From: JBGSKV01 sp041740975
GTDB taxonomy: Bacteria; Bdellovibrionota_B; Oligoflexia; Oligoflexales; JALZUQ01
Assembly: GCA_041740975.1 (NCBI GenBank)
Contig: JBGSKV010000110.1
Span: forward strand, 1-64,000
Direction of reading: 5' to 3'
DNA: 64,000 bases
The notes beneath the pieces are model-generated. The model searched no databases, was not told where the DNA came from, and saw only the letters and a list, made by a program, of their open reading frames with translations. Shown piece by piece: positions 16,194 to 25,932 of the stretch; the first letter of the stretch is position 1, and every line of letters begins with the position of its first letter. The translations under genes and the position numbers were made by a program.

Positions 16194-17297
16194 TTATCTA
16201 AATCGTTTGAAGAAACCTTCGAAGTAAACGTAAGATAGTTTCGAAATCCCGACTACAGTGAGAAATCCAAATATATAAATCAAAATATTAGAAAGCGTCT
16301 CGTGGCCTGATGGGACAATCGCCTTTACCAGGAAAATGGTGAATGCGAAGCAAATCGGGTGTAGCATGTATAACCCGTAAGAGATCTCTCCTAAAAATCG
16401 AAGATATTGGTTTTCCAGCTTGACCAAGGAGTTGTGGTTATAGGAGACATTCAAAATAAAGATCGAAAAAATTGCAGCGTACGACCGCGATTCGATTAAC
16501 TTTTCGGACTGCTCAATATAGACCGTGTAAAGAAAGTAAAAAAGTAACGCACCAGAAAGAACCTGAGTTGTACGCGAGAATAGAATTTTCTCTGTAAGTT
16601 CTTTGAAACGGAAGTAGGAAAAGTAAGTCAGGCATCCGATAGCAATGCAGCCAAAATAAGGCAACTGCTCACTGATACGATGTAGGTAACGACAGCTGTT
16701 TCCTCGGCAAAGAGTCCACTGAATGCTTAAGATATTAAAGATTTCGCTTGAGAAAATCATAAGCACAAACGTCACAAATATCATTACCGATGAGAACCAT
16801 TTCACCGCAAGTGGCTGAAAAAGATAAAATTGTTCTTCAATGCCAATGGACCAGTTCTGCTCTGAATAGGGAAAGTTCACATTGGCTAGATTGGGAAGCA
16901 GCGCTAAAATGAGAGCAAGATCTACGCCGCTGAATTTAGGCATTGTATGCGAAGTTTCAAAAAGGTTGGACAGTGGGATGAGGAAGATTATGCTCGAGAT
17001 CGTGACCAGGTGATATAGGGGCCATATTCTGATGACCCGGCGCTTATAGAAACTCTTTAAGGACACGGTTTGTGTCTCTTCTCGCTCGGCAAAAAGCAGG
17101 CATGTGATCAGGAACCCGCTGAGGGCAAAAAACAGCACGACGCCCAATTTTCCTGGAATCGGCAACCAAAAGTTTGATTCCATCCCAAAAGTTGGTTTCA
17201 TCGCCTCTAGATGACTGATCATCACCACGAGCGCGGCGATGAACCTCAGGCCATTCAAACCAGGTAAATAACCAATCCGCGAACGATTTGAACTCAT
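16194..17297 (-). CDS. Acyltransferase 3 family membrane protein (OafA/YrhL-like)
   Basis: The 367-residue protein has about ten transmembrane segments and the family hallmarks 'YLPGLNGLRFIAALVVMISH' (catalytic-type His near residue 23), 'KLGVVLFFALSGFLIT', 'YKRRVIRIWPLY' and 'NWSIGIEEQFYL'. Such proteins move acyl groups, often acetyl, onto surface glycans, LPS or peptidoglycan across the inner membrane. The extracytoplasmic SGNH domain of long OafA proteins is absent. No glycan gene cluster adjoins it, so the substrate is unknown. A large gene-free region lies upstream (17298-18095). Confidence 0.9.
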   Translation of the reverse strand: MSSNRSRIGYLPGLNGLRFIAALVVMISHLEAMKPTFGMESNFWLPIPGKLGVVLFFALSGFLITCLLFAEREETQTVSLKSFYKRRVIRIWPLYHLVTISSIIFLIPLSNLFETSHTMPKFSGVDLALILALLPNLANVNFPYSEQNWSIGIEEQFYLFQPLAVKWFSSVMIFVTFVLMIFSSEIFNILSIQWTLCRGNSCRYLHRISEQLPYFGCIAIGCLTYFSYFRFKELTEKILFSRTTQVLSGALLFYFLYTVYIEQSEKLIESRSYAAIFSIFILNVSYNHNSLVKLENQYLRFLGEISYGLYMLHPICFAFTIFLVKAIVPSGHETLSNILIYIFGFLTVVGISKLSYVYFEGFFKRFR

Positions 17298-17671
17298 AGA
17301 CTGCCTGCTTGTGAAAAATTGCTACGTCACGAAATTATTTCCAACCCCAGTTCCCATATATATCGACGCACAAATGTATGAGGTATCCGCGAGAGGTGGC
17401 ATTCCAAAGCAACCCGCATAAGCCGTGAATGTTGAGGAAAGCCATAGTTGTTCTTTGAGGTAACTCGAAAGGAAAAGATCAAAACGGCAACTGGGAAAAT
17501 GACTGCAATGGTTAATTGTTTTTTTAATTCTACCTTCTCTCCCCTTTTTTGTCTGCTCAGTTGAGAATCCGCGGACATTCAAAAAACTCGCTACTTTGAT
17601 TTTGAACTCTAAGAATATCAAGTCCAATAGTTTAAAAATATCAAATAGTTGCGATCAAAAGCTAATTTTTT

Positions 17672-17700
17672 TTGGCTATCGACGATGGCATTTATATAGT
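17672..17700 (+). promoter_or_regulatory. Predicted sigma-70 promoter in a gene-free region
   Basis: TTGGCT (17672-17677, four of six matches to TTGACA) and TATAGT (17695-17700, five of six to TATAAT) are separated by exactly 17 bp. Transcription would begin near 17707. It lies about 270 bp upstream of a strong intrinsic terminator with no convincing ORF between the two. Confidence 0.45.
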
Positions 17701-17706
17701 TCAAAA

Positions 17707-18000
17707 CATACCCCTTAGTGGAATGAATAGTGGAATAGAGACGCTGTAACGCATGTGATGTTAATCGTCATGCACGGGGTTTCTTATTCGCTCTTACGCC
17801 CGCGCTGGTGCCAAATACCTTGGACAGACGACAAACTTCACAAACAGCAATGCCTTTTAAGTTGGTTCATTTTTTTTGTAATTTTGCGGATGTCGTCGAT
17901 AGTCGAAGCTGTCTACATATGGTGGTTTAACTTTTGGGCTGTTCTTAGAATAGTCGCAAGGGTTGGCGAAGGAGGCATGGGGGTGCCTCCTTTGTTTTTT
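17707..18000 (+). ncRNA. Candidate small RNA (about 290 nt) of unknown class
   Basis: The roughly 800-bp space 17298-18095 between the acyltransferase and peptidase genes has no credible gene; the one plus-strand ORF (17755-18024) runs through the terminator and has no ribosome site. A promoter at 17672-17700 and a terminator at 17969-18002 frame a transcript of about 290 nt. The 5' end can fold: ACCCC (17710-17714) pairs with GGGGT (17776-17780), enclosing GCATG/CATGC. I see no signature of RNase P, SRP RNA or tmRNA, and 6S RNA is not supported. It could instead be the 5' leader of the peptidase gene with an attenuator. Confidence 0.4.
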
Positions 18001-18002
18001 TT
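17969..18002 (+). terminator. Strong intrinsic terminator
   Basis: A perfect 9-bp stem AAGGAGGCA (17969-17977) with TGCCTCCTT (17984-17992), a 6-nt loop and a T-rich tract to 18002 form a classic Rho-independent terminator. It lies about 60-95 bp before the peptidase start, so it ends an upstream transcript or regulates read-through into the peptidase gene. Confidence 0.85.
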
Positions 18003-18095
18003 GGGCTCATATTCCGTTACCTAGACGCATAATGCTTATCTTGCTATAACTGTGGGGTAATGCATTTAAACTCAGCACTCAATTATTATCATTTG

Positions 18096-20225
18096 ATGCG
18101 CCACTTCCTTGTTTGTGGAGGATTGGCGTTAACAAGTGTCCAGTGTCATAAGGCAGACGAACCCATGAAGTATTTTGACACCAGCGTGAAACCACCTGTC
18201 GCTAAGGTTGCCACTAAAGTTCTGACCGCCCATGGCCATAAAAGAAAAGACAACTATTATTGGATGCGTGATCGCGAAGACCCGGCCGTAATCAAGTACC
18301 TCGAAAAAGAGAATGCCTACACGGACGCAGTTTTGGCGCCTATGAAAAACCTGCGTAAGCAACTTTTCAAAGAACTTAAATCTCGGATTAAAGAACACGA
18401 CAGCTCAGCCCCATATCTGAACAAGGGTTTCTATTACTACCATCGTTATGAAGAGGGAAAAGAGTATCCGATCTATTGCCGAAAAAAAGGTTCTCTGAAA
18501 GCAGCCGAAGAAATCATGTTAGACGTGAATGTCTTGGCAAAAGGCCACGATTTTTTTGACATCGGTGATATTAGTGTATCTCACAATAATAAATTGCTGG
18601 CTTATAGTTTTGATGACCAAGGCCGACGCAAATACAAAATCACTATAAAAGACTTAAAGACTGGCAAACACTACGAGGATCTGATCGAAGAGACCGCGGG
18701 TGATGTGACCTGGTTTGCGGATGATGAATCCTTCGTCTACGCAAAAGTTCACCCGGAAACCTTGCGAGAGGGTGAGATTTTTCTTCACAAACTTGGGACC
18801 GATATAAAGAAAGATAAGGTCATTTACCGTGAAGACGATGAAACCTATTACGTTTATGCTTATTTATCAAAATCAGAGAAATATATTTTTTTCGCCTCTG
18901 ACTCCACTGAAACAACAGAGGTCAGTTATTTACGAGCCGACGATCCGAAGGCCCGACCTAAACCATTTACACCTCGCGTCAAAAACCACAAGTATTCTGT
19001 CGAACATGCCGACAACCGCTTTTATATTCGCACGAACTGGGACGCGCAGAATTACCGACTCATGCAAGCGACGGAAAAGAAAACAAATCGCAAAGAGTGG
19101 AAAGAATTGATCCCTCACCGGGACAATGTTTACTTTAGTGATTTTGAATTGTTTAAGGACTACTTGGTCTTGCAAGAGCGGCAAAATGGTTTGAATCGAG
19201 TTCGAATTATACCGCAGAAAGATCCCGCTAAAGAGAGCTTCGTTCAGTTTGATGAAGAAGCTTTTTCCAATACGTTGGATCAAAATGAAGAGTGGGACTC
19301 GAACCTCGTGCGTGTGTCGCTTAGTTCGATGAAAACGCCGGAAACGATTTACGACGTGAATTTAAAAACTGGCGAAAAGACACTCGTAAAGCAACAAGAA
19401 GTGGCGGGCGGATATGACGCCACGCAGTATGAGAGCGAACGTCTATACGCACGAGCTAGAGACGGCAAAGCCGTGGCGATTAGTTTGGTTTACAAAAAAG
19501 GCATCAAACGCGATGGCACAAACCCCGTCCTTCTCTATGGCTATGGTTCTTACGGGAATACAATTCCGCCGTATTTTTCGGCCAACCGCCTATCGCTTCT
19601 CGATCGGGGGTTTATCTTTGCGCTTGCCCATATTCGTGGAGGCCAAACCTTTGGACGCCAATGGTACGACGATGGCAAGCTCCTTAAGAAAATGAACACA
19701 TTTACTGATTTTATTGATTGTGCGGACTATCTCATCGCCCATCGTTATACCACCAGCAAAAATCTCTACGCAATGGGTGGCAGCGCCGGCGGTCTTTTAG
19801 TTGGCGCCGTGATGAATATGCGGCCAGAATTATTCCATGGCGTCGTAGCATCTGTCCCCTTTGTGGATGTCGTCACGACCATGTTGGATGAGTCTATCCC
19901 ACTCACGACTTTTGAATATGATGAATGGGGAAATCCGAAGAATAAAGAATATTATCACTATATGCTGTCCTATTCACCTTATGACAATGTTGATGTTAAA
20001 GATTATCCGAATCTTTTGGTGACGACGGGATTTCATGATTCTCAAGTTCAGTATTGGGAACCCGCAAAATGGATTGCAAAGCTTAGAGCAAACAACAGAA
20101 ATAAGAATTTGATTCTCTTAAAAACAGATATGAGTGCGGGGCATAGTGGAAAAAGTGGGCGATTCAATTTTTTGCAGGACATTGCGATCGAGTACGCATT
20201 TTTTATTGGCCTTGCCAAGAAATAA
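18096..20225 (+). CDS. Prolyl oligopeptidase-family (S9A, oligopeptidase B-like) lipoprotein
   Basis: The protein is about 709 residues from the ATG at 18096, which gives a lipoprotein signal 'MRHFLVCGGLALTSVQC'; a start 12 codons earlier (18060) is possible and neither has a clear ribosome site. A seven-bladed propeller-type N-half begins 'DNYYWMRDREDPAVIKYL'. It is followed by the alpha/beta hydrolase half with 'YGYGSYG', 'GFIFALAHIRGGQ', nucleophile 'MGGSAGGLL', Asp in 'TGFHDSQV' and His in 'AGHSGKSGR'. It cuts short peptides, with trypsin-like preference in oligopeptidase B. Membrane anchoring suggests a role in periplasmic peptide breakdown. Confidence 0.92.
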   Translation: MRHFLVCGGLALTSVQCHKADEPMKYFDTSVKPPVAKVATKVLTAHGHKRKDNYYWMRDREDPAVIKYLEKENAYTDAVLAPMKNLRKQLFKELKSRIKEHDSSAPYLNKGFYYYHRYEEGKEYPIYCRKKGSLKAAEEIMLDVNVLAKGHDFFDIGDISVSHNNKLLAYSFDDQGRRKYKITIKDLKTGKHYEDLIEETAGDVTWFADDESFVYAKVHPETLREGEIFLHKLGTDIKKDKVIYREDDETYYVYAYLSKSEKYIFFASDSTETTEVSYLRADDPKARPKPFTPRVKNHKYSVEHADNRFYIRTNWDAQNYRLMQATEKKTNRKEWKELIPHRDNVYFSDFELFKDYLVLQERQNGLNRVRIIPQKDPAKESFVQFDEEAFSNTLDQNEEWDSNLVRVSLSSMKTPETIYDVNLKTGEKTLVKQQEVAGGYDATQYESERLYARARDGKAVAISLVYKKGIKRDGTNPVLLYGYGSYGNTIPPYFSANRLSLLDRGFIFALAHIRGGQTFGRQWYDDGKLLKKMNTFTDFIDCADYLIAHRYTTSKNLYAMGGSAGGLLVGAVMNMRPELFHGVVASVPFVDVVTTMLDESIPLTTFEYDEWGNPKNKEYYHYMLSYSPYDNVDVKDYPNLLVTTGFHDSQVQYWEPAKWIAKLRANNRNKNLILLKTDMSAGHSGKSGRFNFLQDIAIEYAFFIGLAKK

Positions 20226-20247
20226 CTCTTCGACCCTTCTCACTCTC

Positions 20248-21078
20248 TCAGGAAAGTGACGCTTGAGCCGTTATTTTCTTAACGAAAGCATGCAGTATAT
20301 CCTGTTCAACGCGACCTTTGCGCTTGGTGGGAACGGGAACTCGCAGATATAGATCGGCTCTTCCGTGCTCTAGCAGTCGGATGGATACACGAGGTTCGAC
20401 TGATGGTGTATCGACGCCTTCTTGAAAGCTGATGCGAGTAAGCGAGTTGCTGGCCTCTTGTTTGTAGGGTTGGGTGAGTTCGGTGGCGCAGGCTATTAAC
20501 GTAGCTTCGTAATGATCGAGCTTAGCCAAATCGTCGAGGGGAACTTGAATGATATGCAAAGAAAAAGGTCCAAGTTCAGATTCATTAAAAACAGCATGCG
20601 TGAGAAATAATGAATTTGGGATCACGACTTCTCTTCCCGTGTATTGGTGAAGCTGCTGGCCAGGACCAATCTCTCTAAGGCGGGTAGCCATAAATGTGTG
20701 GTCAATCACATCTCCGTGATAATCACTCACGGAAATACGATCGCCAATGGAAAACAAATGATTGCTGGCTTTAAGAAGTCCGCCCATTAAGCAAAGAATG
20801 AGTTCCTTCGTCGCAATGACCAGCGCTGCCGCAAGAGCCGTCACGGAAAGTGCAAACTCCTTTAACTGCGGTCCCCAAATAAACAAAAGTCCAAAAAACA
20901 TCAAAGCCACGACGATAATGCGAACCTGGGCTAGCCATTTGACGCGGACTTGTGGATTGGCGAACTTCCACTTAAATATTTTGCGGCGAAGAAAGGACTG
21001 CAAAATCAAAAGCGTAACAATGAGTATCAGCGTGCTGACAATATCGTCAGACTGCACCAAGGGCAAATGCTGTTCCAT
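20248..21078 (-). CDS. MscS-family mechanosensitive channel
   Basis: From the ATG at 21078 (AAGGA 8 nt upstream) the protein is 276 residues. It has two or three N-terminal membrane segments, a pore-lining helix 'LSVTALAAALVIATKELILC', then the family's beta domain 'FSIGDRISVSDYHGDV' and 'TGREVVIPNSLFLTH'. It likely opens on membrane tension to release solutes. The in-frame TTG start at 21099 is less likely. It is the last gene of a seven-gene minus-strand run, 44 bp after the inactive-type M16 peptidase gene. Confidence 0.88.
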   Translation of the reverse strand: MEQHLPLVQSDDIVSTLILIVTLLILQSFLRRKIFKWKFANPQVRVKWLAQVRIIVVALMFFGLLFIWGPQLKEFALSVTALAAALVIATKELILCLMGGLLKASNHLFSIGDRISVSDYHGDVIDHTFMATRLREIGPGQQLHQYTGREVVIPNSLFLTHAVFNESELGPFSLHIIQVPLDDLAKLDHYEATLIACATELTQPYKQEASNSLTRISFQEGVDTPSVEPRVSIRLLEHGRADLYLRVPVPTKRKGRVEQDILHAFVKKITAQASLS

Positions 21079-21122
21079 GCGGGAGATCCTTCGCGACAAA
21101 TGTAAGTGAGGTTAGGCCTACC

Positions 21123-22457
21123 TTACATTGTAAACCATTCTGTTTTGAACTTATCTTTATGGTAGACCACACCCAGTCGAAAATCCTTCAAGACTTTATT
21201 GGCAATTCGCTTAACATCCTGTGGGCGTACCCGTTCCATGTCTCTTGGGTAGTCATAAAACCGTTTGGCATCGTTGAGATAGAATTGGGCATTGGAAAGG
21301 CCGTTGCCTATAGAACTGTTTGTCTCCAGGCCTAAGAAATAGTTTGTGGCCGACACAATCTTGAATTCTTCGATTTCATCTTTGCTGAGTTCTTTGTTTT
21401 TGAGTCCTTCGACTACTCTTTTGATCGCAGCTAAAGTTTCTTCGGGTTTAGAGGTCCAAGCTTCGATGACCCCGTAGCCTATAGAAAGCTGAGCTGTAAA
21501 AGAATAGACGGCATAAGATAAGGAAAGCTTCGTTCGAACTTCGTCGCTGAGTTCTTTGCTGAGAATATGGAACATCAACTTAGATGCCGCATAGTCCGGA
21601 TCGCCCGCCGCCGGCGCATTAAATTTAAATCGCAAATAAGCGGTCGGAATATCTCTATGCTCAAACGCAATCGAAGCCTTCGGGTTGTAAAGGGGAGCAT
21701 CCAACGTATTCTTTTTGATGGGTTTCGGACCAATCTTTGAAAAAGAATGAGAAATAGCTTCTTGAATTTTACGTTGATCGCGACCGCCGACTTGCACAAT
21801 TGACATAATTTTTGAATTGAGAGCATTCTCATGTTGTTTGCGGATATCGGAAAGTTTGACTTGTGCAAGCCAACTCAACTCTTGTTCGTAATTTGGGCTG
21901 AAAGGATGATCTTTCGGGTAGAAGATTCGGTTCACAACTTCATTGACGTAGCTGGCCGGGTCTGATGGTGTGGCCTTTAAACCGGCCTCTAAGCGTGAAG
22001 TAGCCAATTTGAAATCTTCCTGCGTAAACGATGGATTGACGATGAGATCGACAAAAAGAGGAAGCGCATCAGCAAAATACTCATCAATAACATTCATGGT
22101 ACAGCTGGATCGCTCTAAGCTTTCGCCGCAACTGATAGTCAGAGAATATTTTTCAACAAACTCATTCACTTTTTCCTTCGGAAAATTCTTGCTCGCACTG
22201 CCCATCATGGTCCACATGACGCGGCTAGCCAGGCGGTCCTTACCAAAACCAGCATGTCGAATACCGGTATTAAAGGTAACGCCAAGGGCAACTATGGGAG
22301 AGTCGCTAACCTCCCGAACAATCATAGGGATACCATTTTTGAGTTGCAGAGTTTGCGTCAGTTTTTTCTCGTTGCGTATGGTCTCGTCTGATACGAGTTT
22401 TTTCGTGCAGGCGGAAGAAAAAAATACGAAAAGTGACAGAAGCAGTAGGGTTTTCAT
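21123..22457 (-). CDS. M16 peptidase-like lipoprotein lacking the zinc motif
   Basis: The 444-residue protein has a lipoprotein signal 'LLLSLFVFFSSAC'. It shows M16 (insulinase/pitrilysin) similarity in 'LKNGIPMIVREVSDSPIVAL', 'STNTGIRH'-like 'TFNTGIRHAG' and the C-terminal 'FRLGVVYHKDKF'. The HxxEH zinc-binding motif is absent: the equivalent region reads 'RLASRVMWTMMG'. It is therefore the inactive partner of the active M16 protein encoded just upstream (13 bp away). The two probably form a heterodimer at the periplasmic face, as in two-gene M16B systems. A ribosome site AAAGGA precedes the ATG. Confidence 0.9.
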   Translation of the reverse strand: MKTLLLLSLFVFFSSACTKKLVSDETIRNEKKLTQTLQLKNGIPMIVREVSDSPIVALGVTFNTGIRHAGFGKDRLASRVMWTMMGSASKNFPKEKVNEFVEKYSLTISCGESLERSSCTMNVIDEYFADALPLFVDLIVNPSFTQEDFKLATSRLEAGLKATPSDPASYVNEVVNRIFYPKDHPFSPNYEQELSWLAQVKLSDIRKQHENALNSKIMSIVQVGGRDQRKIQEAISHSFSKIGPKPIKKNTLDAPLYNPKASIAFEHRDIPTAYLRFKFNAPAAGDPDYAASKLMFHILSKELSDEVRTKLSLSYAVYSFTAQLSIGYGVIEAWTSKPEETLAAIKRVVEGLKNKELSKDEIEEFKIVSATNYFLGLETNSSIGNGLSNAQFYLNDAKRFYDYPRDMERVRPQDVKRIANKVLKDFRLGVVYHKDKFKTEWFTM

Positions 22458-22470
22458 GGAGATCCTTTAT

Positions 22471-23871
22471 CTATTTTGCGCCGTATTTTTCAGGATAATA
22501 TGATGATAAATGCTTTCGTGCTAACTCTTCTGATGTGTCTTTTAGACCGGCAACGACGGCACCTTCCGGGGACAATAAGATGCCAGTGATATTTAGTTTT
22601 CCGATAAGCCACTTGTTCACAAATCCCTGCACGTCAGCCAAGGTAATTTTTGTCATTTTGTCTATATAAGTGTTGTAATAGTCGAGACCTGTAACGGCCC
22701 ACCAAAATGCCAAACCCTTCGTGTATTCCGATGGAGAGCTTTGCTCCATAATGTGACGAATTTTCAGTTGGCGATGCACATCAGCTAACTGATTCTCTGA
22801 AAAATAGTTGGGAGTTGCCCAAAGCTTGATTTCGTCCGCTAGCATTTTCTTGGTTTGGACAACATTTTCGGGCTTCGCACTTGCCGTTACCGAGATCATC
22901 CCGGCTTTAGACTGCGTGTGATAGCCAAGCCCGGCACTGAACGCCACGCCGGAGTCTACAAACTTTTTATAGAATTTGCCGTTTCGGTGGCCAAGAAGTC
23001 CCGACAAAATATCGGCTTCATAAGTGGCTTGAGGATCTTCGCCTACCTTCGGACCTTCAAAATCCATCTCCAAATGAGCTGTTTTGACCTGCGGTCGCGT
23101 CATGACAAATTCCATGGATTTTGGAAAGGGCGGAAAGTTTGGCCGAATCGGCGCCTTCCAATTTTCTGGATTCTGCCAATCTCCAAAATGATTTTCCACC
23201 ATGCTTTTGAGTTTGGCCGGATCAAAATCCCCGCCAACAATCAAGGCGCTATTGGCCGGAACCATTACTTCATCGCGAATACGAAAGAGTTGTTCGCGTG
23301 TTGTTCCTTGAATCGTCGGGCGATGTCCCAGAGGATCTCGTAAAAAACTGGTTTCTCCATAAACGATTCGCTGCGTGAGATTAGAAAAATCAAATCCCGG
23401 CTTCGAGGCATAATGGTCGTATTCGTTTAAGACAACCTGAATCTCCCGTTGCAGTTCGTCCTGATCGAGAAGCGGAGTTGAGATTGCGTCCGCCATAAAC
23501 TGAATGCCTTCCTCCAGAAATACAGAAGGTAGAGTAAAAAAATAACGGACCATTTCAGCAGAGGTATCACCGTTGTAAACGATGCCGAGCTTCTGAACGC
23601 GTTTTTTGAAAAGCTCTTGGCTTGGCAGACGCTTGTTGCCCTTAAAAAACATGTGTTCCCATAGATGCGTAAGACCGTTGAGTTCATTGACTTCTGTCAT
23701 CGCGCCGGCTTTGATTGTCAAAACCAATGTCACGAGCGGAACTTTGTGAGACTCCATCATAATGAGTTCCATGCCGTTGGGCATTTTAACAGTTTCATGG
23801 TTTTTAGCGGGCGCTGTATAGGACACTAAAAGTAAAAGTGGTCCTAACAAACGATATGCAAGAGTTCTCAT
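22471..23871 (-). CDS. M16 zinc metallopeptidase, active-type, secreted
   Basis: The 466-residue protein starts with a Sec signal peptide ('LLGPLLLLVSYTAPAK') and keeps the inverted zinc motif HLWEH (residues 69-73). A later Glu in 'EIQVVLNEYDHYA' is a plausible third ligand. AAGGAG lies 5 nt upstream of the ATG at 23871. It probably degrades peptides or misfolded proteins in the periplasm with the inactive M16 protein encoded next. It starts 17 bp after the Fe-S oxidoreductase gene and belongs to the same transcription unit. Confidence 0.93.
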   Translation of the reverse strand: MRTLAYRLLGPLLLLVSYTAPAKNHETVKMPNGMELIMMESHKVPLVTLVLTIKAGAMTEVNELNGLTHLWEHMFFKGNKRLPSQELFKKRVQKLGIVYNGDTSAEMVRYFFTLPSVFLEEGIQFMADAISTPLLDQDELQREIQVVLNEYDHYASKPGFDFSNLTQRIVYGETSFLRDPLGHRPTIQGTTREQLFRIRDEVMVPANSALIVGGDFDPAKLKSMVENHFGDWQNPENWKAPIRPNFPPFPKSMEFVMTRPQVKTAHLEMDFEGPKVGEDPQATYEADILSGLLGHRNGKFYKKFVDSGVAFSAGLGYHTQSKAGMISVTASAKPENVVQTKKMLADEIKLWATPNYFSENQLADVHRQLKIRHIMEQSSPSEYTKGLAFWWAVTGLDYYNTYIDKMTKITLADVQGFVNKWLIGKLNITGILLSPEGAVVAGLKDTSEELARKHLSSYYPEKYGAK

Positions 23872-23888
23872 TAACGCTCCTTGGTTTT

Positions 23889-25883
23889 CTACAAACGGTC
23901 TGAGACAATTTCGGCGATATCTTTTACATTTACTTGGTCTTGTTTGTGATGGGCTTTGACCCCGTCATTCATCATCGTCATACAGAAAGGGCATGCCGTT
24001 GCAATGGTACCGGCGCCAGTATCAATGGCTTCTTTAGCACGATTTTCATTGACGCGTGTGCCGATCGTTTCTTCCATCCACATGCGCCCGCCACCTGCGC
24101 CGCAACAGAATCCATTCTCCTTGGTGCGTTCCATTTCAACGAGTTCGACTTTCTGAAGGTTTTGTAAACTTTGGCGTGGACTTTCGTACTCTTCATTGTG
24201 ACGACCGAGGTAACACGAATCGTGGTAAGTCATGCTCTGAATGTCTTCGGGGATGATCTCGCTCTTAATTTTGCCTGTTTTTTGCAGATCGGCGATAAGC
24301 TGGCTGTGATGGATGACTTCGGCGTTAAATCCAAAATCCGGGTACTCGTTTTTAATGGTATTGAAGCAGTGTGGGCAGCCCGTGACGATTTTTTTGATAT
24401 CGTATTTCTTCATCGTTTCAATATTTTCTTGAATGGCTGTGTTCGCCAGATACTCGTTGCCTAGACGGCGAGCCGTATCGCCGTTGCATTTCTCTTCCGT
24501 GCCGAGAATAGAGAACGACAAGCCAGCTTTGTTCATGATGTTAGCGATAGAGCGCGAAACTTTTTTGTAACGCTCATCGTAAGATCCAGCGCAACCGACC
24601 CAGAAGCAATATTCGACATCTTTTTTTTGTGCATACGTTGTGATGTCATGGTTCTTCGCCCAGTCCCCACGAGTTGAATGGCTTACACCACTCCATGGTG
24701 TAAAATTTGTCTCTAAGTTTCTGAAAGTTTGTTGAAGTTCATTAGGAAACTCACCCGCCGTAAGAGTCAAATATCGACGCATGTCCACGATGGAAGGAAT
24801 GTGTTCAATACTTAATGGACATGCTTCCATGCAAGCGCCACAGCTCGTACAGGCCCAGAGTTCGTCAGTGGTGATGAAGTCGCCAATCAGTGACTTGGCT
24901 TGGCCTTCTGGTGATTCTAGTTCGCTTTTATGAGCGTACTTAATGTCGTGAACAATCTTGCGTGGATCTAAAGGTTTGCCCGTGATGTTGGCCGGACAAA
25001 CTTCCGTGCATCGTCCGCATTCTACGCATGTGTATCCATCAAGGATTTGTTTCCAACTCAAATCAAGGGCCTTGCCGGCGCCAAAGGATTCGACCGTTTC
25101 ATCTTCAAAGTTCATCGGGCGCAAGCGACCACGACTCTTTATGCTGCGAAAAAAAATGTTCGGTGCCGCCCAGATAAAGTGCTGGTGCTTGGACGATGGC
25201 AAAAAAATCATAAAAGAAAATAAAATACTGACATGCAGCCACCAAATGGTCGCACCAAAATGTAGCCAAGCCGAAGGTGAACTGAGCCCCAAGATCGATA
25301 AAGTCCCTGCTAGTTTATCCGAAAACCACAGGGGTCCCGCCGGAAGAAGTCCTGCATGGACTTTGGCGCCTAGGTCTAGTGACGCTGTAAAAACTAGGCC
25401 AAAAATCAACGCTAAAACCAAATGCGCATCAACTTTAGACTCCTTAGGAACGGTGGCGAGGCGCTTTGGCGTCTTAAAGTTGCGTCGCCATACGGCAACG
25501 ACTACGGCCAGTGCGACCCAAGGGTTGGCCCAATCTTGTGACGTTAAATATGTTTTGTAGAGCCAGCCTTCACCCAAAATCATTCTGAAGTTAAAGGGCG
25601 AATAGATTCCGCTAAGTATAGTTTCGACTGTCCCTATAGAGACGAGTATAAATCCCCAAAAGATCAGCGCATGAATCACACCGGGCACCATGTCGCGAAA
25701 CATTTTCGGCTGAAGGACCGCGGTTACAAAAACATTTTTAACTCGGCGGGGGATTTGGTCTGTTCGACGATCTTCGTCGCCTTTGCCAAGTTGCATGAGA
25801 TTCCAGATACCAATGAACCGATATAGGAAGTAGCCAAGCGAACCAACGAAAAGTAGTAAGAAAATGAAATTTGCAAACGACAT
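23889..25883 (-). CDS. Membrane Fe-S oxidoreductase (heterodisulfide reductase/GlpC-like)
   Basis: The protein is 664 residues from the ATG at 25883. The N-terminal quarter is a NarI/DsrM-like membrane domain with about five helices ('GVIHALIFWGFILVSIG'). Two 4Fe-4S motifs follow, 'CVECGRCTEVCPANITG' and 'CTSCGACMEACPLSI'. Then two CCG domains hold cysteine clusters 'TGCPHCFNTIKNEYPDF' and 'GFCCGAGGGRMWMEE'. It likely passes electrons between a quinone pool and a soluble partner such as ETF; this is inferred from family. It is the fourth gene of a seven-gene run, with no electron-transfer flavoprotein gene nearby. Confidence 0.9.
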   Translation of the reverse strand: MSFANFIFLLLFVGSLGYFLYRFIGIWNLMQLGKGDEDRRTDQIPRRVKNVFVTAVLQPKMFRDMVPGVIHALIFWGFILVSIGTVETILSGIYSPFNFRMILGEGWLYKTYLTSQDWANPWVALAVVVAVWRRNFKTPKRLATVPKESKVDAHLVLALIFGLVFTASLDLGAKVHAGLLPAGPLWFSDKLAGTLSILGLSSPSAWLHFGATIWWLHVSILFSFMIFLPSSKHQHFIWAAPNIFFRSIKSRGRLRPMNFEDETVESFGAGKALDLSWKQILDGYTCVECGRCTEVCPANITGKPLDPRKIVHDIKYAHKSELESPEGQAKSLIGDFITTDELWACTSCGACMEACPLSIEHIPSIVDMRRYLTLTAGEFPNELQQTFRNLETNFTPWSGVSHSTRGDWAKNHDITTYAQKKDVEYCFWVGCAGSYDERYKKVSRSIANIMNKAGLSFSILGTEEKCNGDTARRLGNEYLANTAIQENIETMKKYDIKKIVTGCPHCFNTIKNEYPDFGFNAEVIHHSQLIADLQKTGKIKSEIIPEDIQSMTYHDSCYLGRHNEEYESPRQSLQNLQKVELVEMERTKENGFCCGAGGGRMWMEETIGTRVNENRAKEAIDTGAGTIATACPFCMTMMNDGVKAHHKQDQVNVKDIAEIVSDRL

Positions 25884-25932
25884 CAATGCACACCTTTTCT
25901 ACAACTCAGTAAAAAAGCATACCTGATTGCGA

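Noticed and set aside
17322..17627. 101-codon minus-strand ORF upstream of the acyltransferase
   Set aside because: No ribosome site and no recognisable feature; a second overlapping frame is equally open, so probably chance.
17755..18024. 89-codon plus-strand ORF
   Set aside because: It runs through a strong intrinsic terminator, has no ribosome site and low-complexity, tryptophan-rich composition unlike neighbouring genes.
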